Shown: in pieces, positions 50,382-59,261 of the stretch
Numbering within the stretch: the stretch's first letter is position 1
Layout: the number at the start of each line of letters is the position of its first letter
Origin: an uncultured Acidobacteriia bacterium
Lineage (GTDB): Bacteria; Acidobacteriota; Terriglobia; Bryobacterales; Bryobacteraceae
Direction: 5' to 3'
Length of the DNA stretch: 64,000 nt
NCBI GenBank assembly: GCA_903923395.1
Contig: CAIXXM010000089.1
Coordinates: forward strand, 62,001 to 126,000
Notes under the pieces: generated by a model
Told to the model about the DNA's origin: nothing
Databases searched by the model: none
The model's input: only the letters and a program-made list of their open reading frames with translations
Translations under genes and position numbers: made by a program

Positions 50382-50905
50382 TTCTTTAGCAGTTCCAGAT
50401 TGGCCGGGGGTTGTAGGCGGTCGCGGAGGGCGCTTTCGACGTGCGGTGGCACGAGTCCTTCGATGTTGCCGCCGAGGCTGATGACTTCTTTGACAAGGCG
50501 GGAGCTGAGGAAGGAGTAGGCCTCGCCGGCCAGGAGGAACACGGTTTCTGTATCGGGTTGCAGGCGGCGGTTCATGAGGGCCATCTGCAGTTCATATTCG
50601 TAGTCGGAGACAGCGCGGATGCCGCGGAGGATGACTTTGGCACCGCGGCGGGAAGCGTAGTGGGCCAGGAGTCCGTCGAAGGTGTCGACTTCCACGTTTT
50701 CGAAGGGGTGGGCGACGATTTCGAGCATGAGGCGGCGTTCTTCGAGGGAGAAGAGCGGGATTTTGCCTTCATTGCGGAGGACGGCGACGATGAGGCGGTC
50801 GAACATTTTCGAGCCGCGGGCGATCAGATCCACATGGCCGTTCGTGATGGGATCGAACGAGCCAGGGTAGATTGCAGTTACCCCGCCGGTGTGGAAATTC
50901 TTCAT
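50378..50905 (-). CDS. coaD: phosphopantetheine adenylyltransferase
   Basis: AIYPGSFDPITNGHVDLIARG, AKVILRGIRAVSDYEYELQMALMNRRL, SFLSSRLVKEVISLGG. Confidence 0.95.
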   Translation of the reverse strand: MKNFHTGGVTAIYPGSFDPITNGHVDLIARGSKMFDRLIVAVLRNEGKIPLFSLEERRLMLEIVAHPFENVEVDTFDGLLAHYASRRGAKVILRGIRAVSDYEYELQMALMNRRLQPDTETVFLLAGEAYSFLSSRLVKEVISLGGNIEGLVPPHVESALRDRLQPPANLELLKK

Positions 50906-50925
50906 AAGGGCTAAAGGGAAGTTTA

Positions 50926-51216
50926 TCAGTCCTTTTGAAGAAATAGCTCAATGCGGTCAGAAGTCCACGTGGGGACGCCGCAACCGAAGAAGTCGGTATC
51001 TTCGGTCCAGATGGGACAACTGAGTGCAAGCGCGGTCGCGAGAATCGGCCAATCATCCGCATCGCGGCGCTCAATTCGCTGCAGTGCCAGAACCCGGTAA
51101 GGCGTATAGGTGATTGGATCAATCTGCTGAACGCAGCAGGCGACCAAGTCGAGAGTTTGCAGGAGAAGACGGGTCTGCAGTTTCCGCTGGGCAGCAAATT
51201 TCCGGCAGCCTTCGCC
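50926..51216 (-). pseudogene. PIN-domain toxin remnant lacking the N-terminal half
   Basis: KLQTRLLLQTLDLVACCVQQIDPITYTPYRVLALQRIERRDADDWPILATALALSCPIWTEDTDFFGCGVPTWTSDRIELFL; no start region or first catalytic Asp between it and the antitoxin stop. Confidence 0.65.
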
Positions 51217-51486
51217 TCAAATTCTTACGCTGCGCGCCGCAGCCCGCATTCGCTTGACTTCTGCCAGGATCTCTTCTTCAGACGTACCGGCAGCTGCGAG
51301 CATTTGACGCACTTGTGCTCCGGCGCGCGCGAGTTCCTCAAGCACCGTTGTCCCTGGACGCGGTTTGAGGGGAAGATAAATTCCGATTGTCTCTCTTTGC
51401 TCTGTCACTTCCACAGGCGTGGGGGAGTGAGCATAGCTGGGGAACTGGTCTTGAAAATCAGCGATGCCGATCACAGTTGGCAGCAT
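51217..51486 (-). CDS. Phd/YefM-like antitoxin
   Basis: PTPVEVTEQRETIGIYLPLKPRPGTTVLEELARAGAQVRQML...EEEILAEVKRMR; upstream of the PIN remnant. Confidence 0.6.
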   Translation of the reverse strand: MLPTVIGIADFQDQFPSYAHSPTPVEVTEQRETIGIYLPLKPRPGTTVLEELARAGAQVRQMLAAAGTSEEEILAEVKRMRAAARSVRI

Positions 51487-51568
51487 CGGGCCTCCAGTTT
51501 TTTGGTTTAACGCGGCAGGAAGGGGCTACTACCGGGCCGTCTAAACTTTCATCAGCCACAAACTTCAT

Positions 51569-51805
51569 CTAAGAAGCCCGTTGCATGGGATAGACGACGT
51601 CAGACCGAATCGCTTGGAGAGCGAATGAAAGCGCAGCATGGATGGCTTCTCTCGTCAGCCGGGGATGTGCCGGAAGCAGATCAGCCTCCGTCCCGCCGCT
51701 TGCCAGTTTTTCGAGAATCAACACCACAGTGATCCGGGTTCCACGCACCACGGGCTTTCCCGTCATGATTCGCGGATCAGAGACTATCAGCGCAGCGTCA
51801 GTCAT
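51569..51805 (-). CDS. DUF433-family antitoxin-like protein
   Basis: DPRIMTGKPVVRGTRITVVLILEKLASGGTEADLLPAHPRLTREAIHAALSFA. Confidence 0.85.
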   Translation of the reverse strand: MTDAALIVSDPRIMTGKPVVRGTRITVVLILEKLASGGTEADLLPAHPRLTREAIHAALSFALQAIRSDVVYPMQRAS

Positions 51806-51814
51806 GCTCCCGGT

Positions 51815-52780
51815 TTACCCATGATTGATCCTGCGCGCCTCCTGCAGGAACCGGGTCAGCGGACCAGTCACATGATCGCGGTTATAGGCGAGAGCGAAAG
51901 TGAAATCGGCGCAGGGGTCTTCTATCGGGATGGCCCGGGTGCGCGGCCCGCAGAGTGTTCCGGCGCTCTCGGGGGCGAGGCCCGCGACGCCACCAAGCTC
52001 GACCACCTTCATGAGTTCCTCAAACGAGGAGCAGGTATGTCCAGGCAGCAGAGGCACGCCGCACATGGTGGAGATGCGGCAGTTATGGTCCGTGCCGACG
52101 GCGGTGCGGACGCTGGCCACGGGGTAGCGGGAAAGTTCACGGAGCGCGATGCGGTGACGTGCGGCGACCGGGTGATCGCCAGCGATCAGCGCTACTGCGG
52201 ATTGGCGGAAGAGTGGCTCAATGATCAGCGGCTCACTTTGCTGCACGGGTAACATGAGCAATCCTCCGTCGACGGAGCCGGAGCGGATGAGGCGGCCCTG
52301 ATCGATGGAGTCCACGCGTTGCAGGGCGAACGTGACGCCGGGTTCGTGGCTGGCGAACGCTTCGAGCAAACGGTTGAGCATAGGCACAGGGAAGAACTTG
52401 GTCACTGCGATGGCCAGTTGACCGACTTCGCCAGCGGCAGCGCGGTTGGCGAGATGAACAGCGCGGGTAACGCTATTGAGGATGCCGTGCGCTTCTTTGA
52501 GAAAGGCCTGGCCGCTTTCCGTGAGGGTCACAGTCCTGGCAACGCGGTCAAACAGAGGCACGCCGACGTAATACTCGAGATCACGAATCTGGCGGCTGAG
52601 AGGCGGCTGGGAGATATTCAGGAGCTTAGCGGCCTTGCCGAAGTGCAGGGTTTCGGCCACCGCGACAAAGTAACGCAGGTGGCGCAGTTCGATGCCTGTA
52701 TCGATATCGGGCAGACCGACGTCATGCGGGGACTGGGCTGGATAACCTGTTTTGATGCTGAGGACTGCAGCTGCGGACAT
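51815..52780 (-). CDS. LysR-family transcriptional regulator
   Basis: IELRHLRYFVAVAETLHFGKAAKLLNISQPPLSRQIRDLEYYVGVPLFDR; start at MSAAAVLS with a GAGGAGA SD. Confidence 0.92.
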   Translation of the reverse strand: MSAAAVLSIKTGYPAQSPHDVGLPDIDTGIELRHLRYFVAVAETLHFGKAAKLLNISQPPLSRQIRDLEYYVGVPLFDRVARTVTLTESGQAFLKEAHGILNSVTRAVHLANRAAAGEVGQLAIAVTKFFPVPMLNRLLEAFASHEPGVTFALQRVDSIDQGRLIRSGSVDGGLLMLPVQQSEPLIIEPLFRQSAVALIAGDHPVAARHRIALRELSRYPVASVRTAVGTDHNCRISTMCGVPLLPGHTCSSFEELMKVVELGGVAGLAPESAGTLCGPRTRAIPIEDPCADFTFALAYNRDHVTGPLTRFLQEARRINHG

Positions 52781-52828
52781 ACCGGAAATCTCCTCGTTAC
52801 GGGGAGGAGTGATGCACGTGTTTTGCCA

Positions 52829-52868
52829 CAAAAAAAGACCCGTTTTGCGCTTGTTGACGCAGAACGGG
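52829..52868 (-). terminator. Rho-independent terminator at the end of the cytochrome cluster
   Basis: Minus strand CCCGTTCTGCG-TCAACAAG-CGCAAAACGGG then TCTTTTTTTG. Confidence 0.85.
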
Positions 52869-52891
52869 CCATTGGAGTGAGGCGGTAGACT

Positions 52892-54325
52892 CTATTTCAG
52901 GCTTTCGATGTAGGCAACCAGCGCAGCCAGGTCATCAGCAGGCAGGTCAGAGGGCATCATGCCTCCATCCTGCATGTTCGCGGCCGGCTTCTTCAAAAGC
53001 GCTGTCATCCGTTCGGCATTGTATTTCGAACTGATGCCGATGAGCTTCGGACAGACACCGCCGACACCCTTGTCGCCGTGGCAACCGCTGCAGCCCTGGG
53101 TTTCGAAAAGCTTCGCGCCTTTGGCAAGAACGGGGTCCACCGGCGCGGCGGGAGCAGCACCGCTGACTTCCGGCTCAAAGGGAGCCTTCATGAAGTCTTC
53201 GGAGGCCTTTTCCTGCGCGATGATCTGCTTCGCGTAGACGGGGTTGCTGTGATCGTTGTTGTAACTTACCGCACCCAAGCCGAAGAGGGCGAGGAAGATA
53301 CAAACATAAGTTCCCACTGCGATAGGACGCTTCCAAGGCCGGCGCTCCATGCTGCGGTCGAGAAATGGCAGGCTGGCGAAGGCGAAGGCGACGATACCGG
53401 GAATCACAACGACTCCGAGGAACGAAAGTGCGCCGGGCCAATACTTCAGCCACTGGAAGATAGGAATGTAATACCATTCCGGCCGCGGCAGGTAACTGGT
53501 ATCTGACGGGTTTGCCTTCGGGCCGAGTTCAAAAGGCATGGTCTTCGCGATAAAGGCCATGACCGCGATGATGCCGAGGGAGACAATCGCATCCATCACC
53601 ACCTGGCGGGGATAAAACATTTCGGCAGGCAGTTTCGGTTCGACCGGATGTTCATTGATGGGGCCCGCGGAACCGGCCTTGCGGAAGAACAGCACGTGAG
53701 CTGCGATCACACCGAAGATACCGGCAGGAATCACCATGACGTGTGCCACGAAGAAGCGCGACAGGGTAAGTGTTCCCATATCGACGCCGCCGCGCATCAG
53801 CGACTTGATCCAGGCCCCGACAAACGGCACTTCGCCGGCGATATTCGTGCCGACTGCGGTAGCGAAGTAAGCCTTCTGGTCCCAGGGCAGCAGATAGCCG
53901 GTGAAGGCCATACAGAGCACCAGCGCGAAGAGTACGCAACCGGAGAGCCACAGCACTTCGCGTTTGCCTTTATATGCGCCGTAGAGAAAGGTTTGGGTGA
54001 TGTGGAGTAACAACAGAATCACCATGGCGCTCGAACCATAGGCGTGCACGCTGCGGATGAATCCACCTGCCGCAACCTGCTTGGTGATGTAAGCGACAGT
54101 GGTGTGGGCGTGGTCCGCCGAAGGGACATAGTAGAGCGACAGGAAGATCCCCGTCACCACCTGCGAGAGAAAGATAAAGATCAGGGCCGACCCGAAGACG
54201 TAGGCGAAGCGCGCGCCGCCGGGGATGGGCTCATTCAGGGTTTCGTTGATGAGGGCATCAATGCCGGTCCGCTCATCGAGCCAACCGTAGATGCCTGTGT
54301 GTTTGGTCTTGGCATGTTCGCTCAT
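52892..54325 (-). CDS. petB-like: cytochrome b of a bc-type complex fused to a C-terminal cytochrome c domain
   Basis: RFAYVFGSALIFIFLSQVVTGIFLSLYYVPS, FTGYLLPWDQKAYFATAVGTNI, FFVAHVMVIP; C-terminal GAKLFETQGCSGCHGDKGVGG. Confidence 0.92.
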   Translation of the reverse strand: MSEHAKTKHTGIYGWLDERTGIDALINETLNEPIPGGARFAYVFGSALIFIFLSQVVTGIFLSLYYVPSADHAHTTVAYITKQVAAGGFIRSVHAYGSSAMVILLLLHITQTFLYGAYKGKREVLWLSGCVLFALVLCMAFTGYLLPWDQKAYFATAVGTNIAGEVPFVGAWIKSLMRGGVDMGTLTLSRFFVAHVMVIPAGIFGVIAAHVLFFRKAGSAGPINEHPVEPKLPAEMFYPRQVVMDAIVSLGIIAVMAFIAKTMPFELGPKANPSDTSYLPRPEWYYIPIFQWLKYWPGALSFLGVVVIPGIVAFAFASLPFLDRSMERRPWKRPIAVGTYVCIFLALFGLGAVSYNNDHSNPVYAKQIIAQEKASEDFMKAPFEPEVSGAAPAAPVDPVLAKGAKLFETQGCSGCHGDKGVGGVCPKLIGISSKYNAERMTALLKKPAANMQDGGMMPSDLPADDLAALVAYIESLK

Positions 54326-54349
54326 GGCTGTATCTTCTTTCGTTCGGGC

Positions 54350-54877
54350 TCAGCCGATGACTTCTTTTTCCGGGACCAATTGTTTGAAGTACTTATAGTG
54401 CACCGCAAGGCGTCCATCTTTCACCTGGGCTTCCAGGGTGTCCATGCCGCGCGGCGCGGGTCCGCCGGTGCATTTGCCATCCGGTGAAAAGGCGGCGGAA
54501 TGGCAGGGGCAAACGAAGCTGTTCTTGGCACCGTTCCACTGCACGGAGCAGCCGAGGTGGGGACAGATAGCGGTGAGCACCTGGAGCTTGCCGGACGTGT
54601 CTTTGGTGATGTACACGACCTTCTCCTGCACGGTCTTGCGCCAGCCATCGAGTTGCTCCACAATCACCGGGCGCTGCACGGGCGTGGTGAGGGATTCGAA
54701 GTCAGAAATAGGCCCGATGTCGGACCACTTTTCGGCCTCTCCCTTGGCGCTCATCGGATAAAGCAAAAACTTCACCAATGGCACGCCCATCAATGCTCCG
54801 GTGATGGTGCCGCCGATCGCCAGCAACCACGCCGTAAAGCCTCTCCGGCTCGTCTCGCTTCCTGTTGTTTCGCTCAT
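54350..54877 (-). CDS. petA-like: Rieske [2Fe-2S] protein
   Basis: N-terminal TM RRGFTAWLLAIGGTITGALMG; CPHLGCSVQW and CPCHSAAFSPDGKCTGGPAPRGMD. Confidence 0.94.
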   Translation of the reverse strand: MSETTGSETSRRGFTAWLLAIGGTITGALMGVPLVKFLLYPMSAKGEAEKWSDIGPISDFESLTTPVQRPVIVEQLDGWRKTVQEKVVYITKDTSGKLQVLTAICPHLGCSVQWNGAKNSFVCPCHSAAFSPDGKCTGGPAPRGMDTLEAQVKDGRLAVHYKYFKQLVPEKEVIG

Positions 54878-54909
54878 GGCGCTTCCGTCCCCTTCTCTGC
54901 TCTCTGCGG

Positions 54910-55242
54910 CTATTGCTTGATGCTGCGGATGTAACCCACAATGCTGGTGATTGTGGCTGCATCCAGCGACTTTTCAAACGCCGGCATCGGGGGCTTGCCC
55001 TTGGCGATGATGGCAGTCAGTTCCGCGTCGGTCTGTTTCTGGACGTCTGCCGAGCGGAGGTCGCGAAGCTTGAATTTCTTGCCCATGGGGGTTTGGCCCG
55101 CGCCATCCTGGCCGTGGCACATGCCGCACTTGGCCTTGTAGGTGTCCTCGCCGGCGGCAAACACTGCGGCGCAGAGCAACGACCCGAGCGCAAGCGCCCG
55201 GATTCCAGTCCTCATTGCGTTTCTCATATCCGTATTCAGCAT
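54910..55242 (-). CDS. class I monoheme cytochrome c, exported
   Basis: Signal peptide; YKAKCGMCHGQDGAGQTPMGKKFKLRDL...MPAFEKSLDAATITSIVGYIRS. Confidence 0.9.
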   Translation of the reverse strand: MLNTDMRNAMRTGIRALALGSLLCAAVFAAGEDTYKAKCGMCHGQDGAGQTPMGKKFKLRDLRSADVQKQTDAELTAIIAKGKPPMPAFEKSLDAATITSIVGYIRSIKQ

Positions 55243-55243
55243 T

Positions 55244-56350
55244 CTACTTCCTTCCCTTTCTTGTGTTGAGGTAAACGATTAAGTCAGCCATTTCCGAGCC
55301 TTCAAACCTCGGCCATTTGATCTTTTTCTCAAGCATTACCGCGAGCATCTGCGGGCCATGATGCCAAAGGGCAGAGACCATCGTAATGCCGGAAATGTTA
55401 CCGCCGCCGTTGTTGAGATCGGGGGCACCGTTCGCCGCATTGTCATGGCAGGTGGAGCACTGGCGGTTGACGAAGACTTTGCGTCCGCGTCCAGCATCCC
55501 CCCCGCCCTCAAAGAACTTCTCCGCCCAAACGTAACTGATCAGTTCGCGCATTTCGCCGGGGTTCAGGCGGGTGGTCGCTTCGGGCATCTTGAGACCGTG
55601 TCCCCAGAGGTGCGCGGCGACGTCAGTCAGGGTTTCCCCGCTAACGTGTTTGCCAACGGAGGCCTGCGTGGTGTGGCACTTCGCGCAGCCCTTTTCGCGG
55701 AATAACTGGTCGCCATTCCGTCCGGAGGTGGTTTGGAACGAACTGGCGAAGTTTTTCACTTGGGAGAGATTGCGCAGGTAGACGAGCAAATCCGTAAGGT
55801 CCTGACCGCTGACTTCGGGCGGTTTGATTCCCTGGTTGGCAAGTTCGCCGCGCATGTCTGCCGCGTGGTTCCACATCGCTGTGGTCAATGCAATCGGGTC
55901 GCCAATTGAGGCCCATTCGGAGACGGGTTTCGCCAGGGAATTTGGAGTTGCCGCGATGGCGTGGCACTTGGTGCATGACTTCTCCGTGAAGACCCGCTTG
56001 CCGCGGCCCGCATCTCCTGGTTTTTCAAAGAAACGTGCGGAATAGAAGTAGGCGAAGAGGTCTGCCGCGGCTTGGTCATCCATGTTGAAGCCGGCCACGT
56101 TGCGGGAGCGCATGGCACCCCACATTTCCGGCGCGTGATTCCACATGGTGCTGGCCAGCGTGGCCGGAGAGAAGTTGCGGTCCATGTGGCGGCCGAGGTC
56201 TGGGGCAATTCGCCCACCCCTGCCATTGACGCTGTGGCATTCGACGCAATGCTCTGTTTCAAAGAGCTTGGCACCACGCGCGGAATCGGCCTCCAGCACG
56301 GCGGCACCGGCGGGCATGCAGAACAAGAAGACCAGACAGAAACGCTTCAT
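55244..56350 (-). CDS. exported cytochrome c with four heme motifs in four tandem domains
   Basis: GAKLFETEHCVECH, GKRVFTEKSCTKCH, GDQLFREKGCAKCH, GRKVFVNRQCSTCH. Confidence 0.9.
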   Translation of the reverse strand: MKRFCLVFLFCMPAGAAVLEADSARGAKLFETEHCVECHSVNGRGGRIAPDLGRHMDRNFSPATLASTMWNHAPEMWGAMRSRNVAGFNMDDQAAADLFAYFYSARFFEKPGDAGRGKRVFTEKSCTKCHAIAATPNSLAKPVSEWASIGDPIALTTAMWNHAADMRGELANQGIKPPEVSGQDLTDLLVYLRNLSQVKNFASSFQTTSGRNGDQLFREKGCAKCHTTQASVGKHVSGETLTDVAAHLWGHGLKMPEATTRLNPGEMRELISYVWAEKFFEGGGDAGRGRKVFVNRQCSTCHDNAANGAPDLNNGGGNISGITMVSALWHHGPQMLAVMLEKKIKWPRFEGSEMADLIVYLNTRKGRK

Positions 56351-58308
56351 CGCGTATACCTCACTCCAGTGGTGAACAGGCTGCTTCGAAAATCTTCATA
56401 TTGATAGTAGGGTTCGTGGAAGCCGTAGTAGCGCCATTCCGAGAACCATGCGAGTTTCCGGGTGACAGGCAGACTGAGCTTCACCACAGGCTGATAGAAG
56501 CCGGTGGGGCGGCTGCCGGATGTGGTGACAAACGCGCCGCCGAGGGACAGCGCCGGTTTCAGTCCGAAGAGCATGGCTGGTTTCGCTTCGAGGAACCCAT
56601 TGACCGTGTGGACATTCTCACGGTAGCGGTCTGAGAGCTGGACGCCGGTGTAAGGTTCCAGATAAGGCACGTCAGACCGGGTTGTGGCACGTGTATAACT
56701 TCCCTGCAGGCTCCAGCGCTTCTTTTCAGGCGCATAGATGAGGGAGGCACTCAGCTGCTTCGATAGAAATGAGTACCGGCCGGAAGTACCAGCCTGTTGC
56801 GAGGGCGGGTTCTCATTGTTGAGGATACTGGCATCGATAGCAGCTTCCAGACCCGGGCGGAAGTGATACGCGGAACGTATGCGAACCTTCTGGTATTGGT
56901 AGAGGCTGGTGCGGAAGTAAGCGCCATTACTGGCACCGGCTTCCACGTCGCCATGCAAAGAGAGCTTGGCATAGGGCTTATAAGTGATCCCGGCAAGAGC
57001 CACGTTGCGGTGCAGGGTGACGTGGTCCATATAAGCCAGCCCGGCAGCGGGAAGAGTAAGGTCATTCGCATCTGCCCAGACTCTGCGATAGCCGCCGCGC
57101 AGAGCTAACTTCGCCGTGGCGTCAAACAGCACATCGGTCTGCAACTGCGAGTAGTTGGAGGCGAGCGAAGAAGTTAGCAGAGAGGCCGTAGTGACGGGGT
57201 TCTGTTGTGCGGCCGCATTTGAGGCATCATGGAGACGGTCCGTCAGCCAGGATTCGAGAATCTTGACTTTGCGGAAGGGCCGCACTTCAGCACCCGCGCT
57301 GCCGGTTTGATGCGGAAGCTTGGCACCGCTTTGCAGGGCATAACGCTGCGCGGAGTAGAACAGGATCTGACTGGGAATCACGAAACTGCCCGCGTCATTC
57401 ATCTGGTAGTTGACGGTGTTCTTTGGCTGGCTGAAGAAGAACTCTCCGCGAAGGTCCAGCCAGGAAGTTACACGGGCGGAAGCCAGTGCCTTGGAATAGA
57501 TACTAGTGCCACGGACCCCATAGGCTTCCGCGAAACTGCTCAGATAGAGTTGCTGGCCAAAATAAGGAACTGGATTGTTACCGGTATTCGGCTTCCCCGT
57601 GCCCTGGTATTCGGTCTGGTCATCCTTATACTGGGAGCCGCCCTGCTCCAGCGTCAGGTGAAGACGTCGGGCATCAATTCGGACACCGGCGCGTGCGTAA
57701 AGCTGGGAGTTACGAACAACTCCAGGGAGCGCGTATTCATTATTGCCGGTAACAAAGGTGTTAATGGAGTTGCCGGTTTCTGAGGAACGCTCGAACTCAC
57801 TATAAGGTGTGATCCAACTCCATGTAATGAACTCCAGTCGGACGTCCGTCAGGTGTTCATGAACATCTGAGGATTGCTCATTGAGCAGCACGCCGCGCTG
57901 CAGCAGAGGGTCCGCGAAAGATGGCAGGTTGCTGAAGTAGGCGATATCCCGGTAGTTAGTCTCCAGTTCGTAGAGCTTTGCTTTGCGGACCCGTGCGTGT
58001 ACGGTGGCATAAGGTTCACCACCCCAGCCGGAAGCCTGCAGCTCAAAGCGGTCAAAGAGCCGGTGTTTGGGGTCGTTATAACTGAGATCCGCACCAATGA
58101 GTTTGGGACCTTCGCCTAAGTTGATGAGGCTGCGGTAGACATTCCAGTTGCCGCCATTGGCTGTCTGCCAGCGGTAGCCGAGATCCACCCAGCCGGTTAG
58201 CGATTGTTCTGCGGTTGGCACTGGACTGGGCGCCTTGGCGACACCGCCGTCGGTCTGCCCGTGCAACAGCGCGCCGCCCATGAATAAAGTGCTGAGGAGT
58301 TTCTTCAT
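56347..58308 (-). CDS. mtrB-like: MtrB/PioB-like outer membrane beta-barrel of a porin-cytochrome conduit
   Basis: Signal peptide, alternating beta-strand pattern over 653 aa, C-terminal FRSSLFTTGVRYTR; between cytochrome genes with ATGA overlaps on both sides. Confidence 0.75.
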   Translation of the reverse strand: MKKLLSTLFMGGALLHGQTDGGVAKAPSPVPTAEQSLTGWVDLGYRWQTANGGNWNVYRSLINLGEGPKLIGADLSYNDPKHRLFDRFELQASGWGGEPYATVHARVRKAKLYELETNYRDIAYFSNLPSFADPLLQRGVLLNEQSSDVHEHLTDVRLEFITWSWITPYSEFERSSETGNSINTFVTGNNEYALPGVVRNSQLYARAGVRIDARRLHLTLEQGGSQYKDDQTEYQGTGKPNTGNNPVPYFGQQLYLSSFAEAYGVRGTSIYSKALASARVTSWLDLRGEFFFSQPKNTVNYQMNDAGSFVIPSQILFYSAQRYALQSGAKLPHQTGSAGAEVRPFRKVKILESWLTDRLHDASNAAAQQNPVTTASLLTSSLASNYSQLQTDVLFDATAKLALRGGYRRVWADANDLTLPAAGLAYMDHVTLHRNVALAGITYKPYAKLSLHGDVEAGASNGAYFRTSLYQYQKVRIRSAYHFRPGLEAAIDASILNNENPPSQQAGTSGRYSFLSKQLSASLIYAPEKKRWSLQGSYTRATTRSDVPYLEPYTGVQLSDRYRENVHTVNGFLEAKPAMLFGLKPALSLGGAFVTTSGSRPTGFYQPVVKLSLPVTRKLAWFSEWRYYGFHEPYYQYEDFRSSLFTTGVRYTR

Positions 58309-59252
58309 CGCAACAGATTCCTGTCCACGTGACTGCCGTGGATCTTCTGGTGGCAGGTTGTGCAGTTCTGATACCGCGCGGAACGCAGGTCATGGAAGGC
58401 AGGCGGAATAACGCCCGTTACCGCACCCGGCTTCGCCGCAGCGAGGGTACCCTGCAGATTCGCATGACAACTGAGGCATACCAGCCGGACTTCCTGCTGT
58501 GTCAGCATCTTCGGATTCGCGGAACCATGCGGCTCATGGCAGGAGTTACAGCCTTCAAAGCGCACTGGCGCATGCTCAAAGGTGAAGGGTCCACGCTTGT
58601 TTCCGTGACAACTGAAGCAGGGTGGCTCATTCGATGTTGACGTTCTTTGCAGCGGGCTCTTGATGCTGCCGTGGGGATTGTGGCAATCGACGCAGGTCAT
58701 TGCGTTCTGCGTCACCTTATGCGCATGAGGCTTTTCGAATTGTGCCTTGACGGTGAGGTGGCAACTGGAACAGAGCGTGTTGACAGCCTCTGCCTTGCGG
58801 GCCACTAAACCATACGGTCCATTGGCGTGGACTTTGTGGCAGGAGACACAGGCGATCTGGTTCTTTACGTGCGCGCTTTCCACAGGGCCGTCATGCCCGG
58901 GCTTGCTCACGTGACAAGTCACACAGAGCTTGTTACTTTCCGAAGCTACCAGTTTGGCGGGATTGCGGATTTCCTTGGCCTCCGCGGTGCCGGCGTGGTT
59001 GCTTCCGGGGCCGTGACAGGATTCGCAGCCTTTTCCGTCCCAGCCGCGCCTCTTATCGGTCTCAACAATCTGGTGGGGATTTTTCTTGAATGCCGTGCCG
59101 ATATCTTCGTGGCAGGTCATACAGGTTTCTGTACCCACGAAGGTCGCCCTGGCGGGCGGTGCTTCGGGCGGGGTGGAAGCAGCAGCGGCAGCGGGCTTTT
59201 CCTGGCCCGCTGCCGCTATTGTTACTAACAGAAGTGCTATAAGTCGCAGCAA
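58305..59252 (-). CDS. mtrA-like: MtrA/DmsE-family decaheme c-type cytochrome
   Basis: Ten CxxCH motifs counted: CMTCH, CESCH, CVTCH, CVSCH, CSSCH, CVDCH, CFSCH, CNSCH, CLSCH, CTTCH. Confidence 0.93.
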   Translation of the reverse strand: MLRLIALLLVTIAAAGQEKPAAAAASTPPEAPPARATFVGTETCMTCHEDIGTAFKKNPHQIVETDKRRGWDGKGCESCHGPGSNHAGTAEAKEIRNPAKLVASESNKLCVTCHVSKPGHDGPVESAHVKNQIACVSCHKVHANGPYGLVARKAEAVNTLCSSCHLTVKAQFEKPHAHKVTQNAMTCVDCHNPHGSIKSPLQRTSTSNEPPCFSCHGNKRGPFTFEHAPVRFEGCNSCHEPHGSANPKMLTQQEVRLVCLSCHANLQGTLAAAKPGAVTGVIPPAFHDLRSARYQNCTTCHQKIHGSHVDRNLLR

Positions 59253-59261
59253 TGGAAACCT

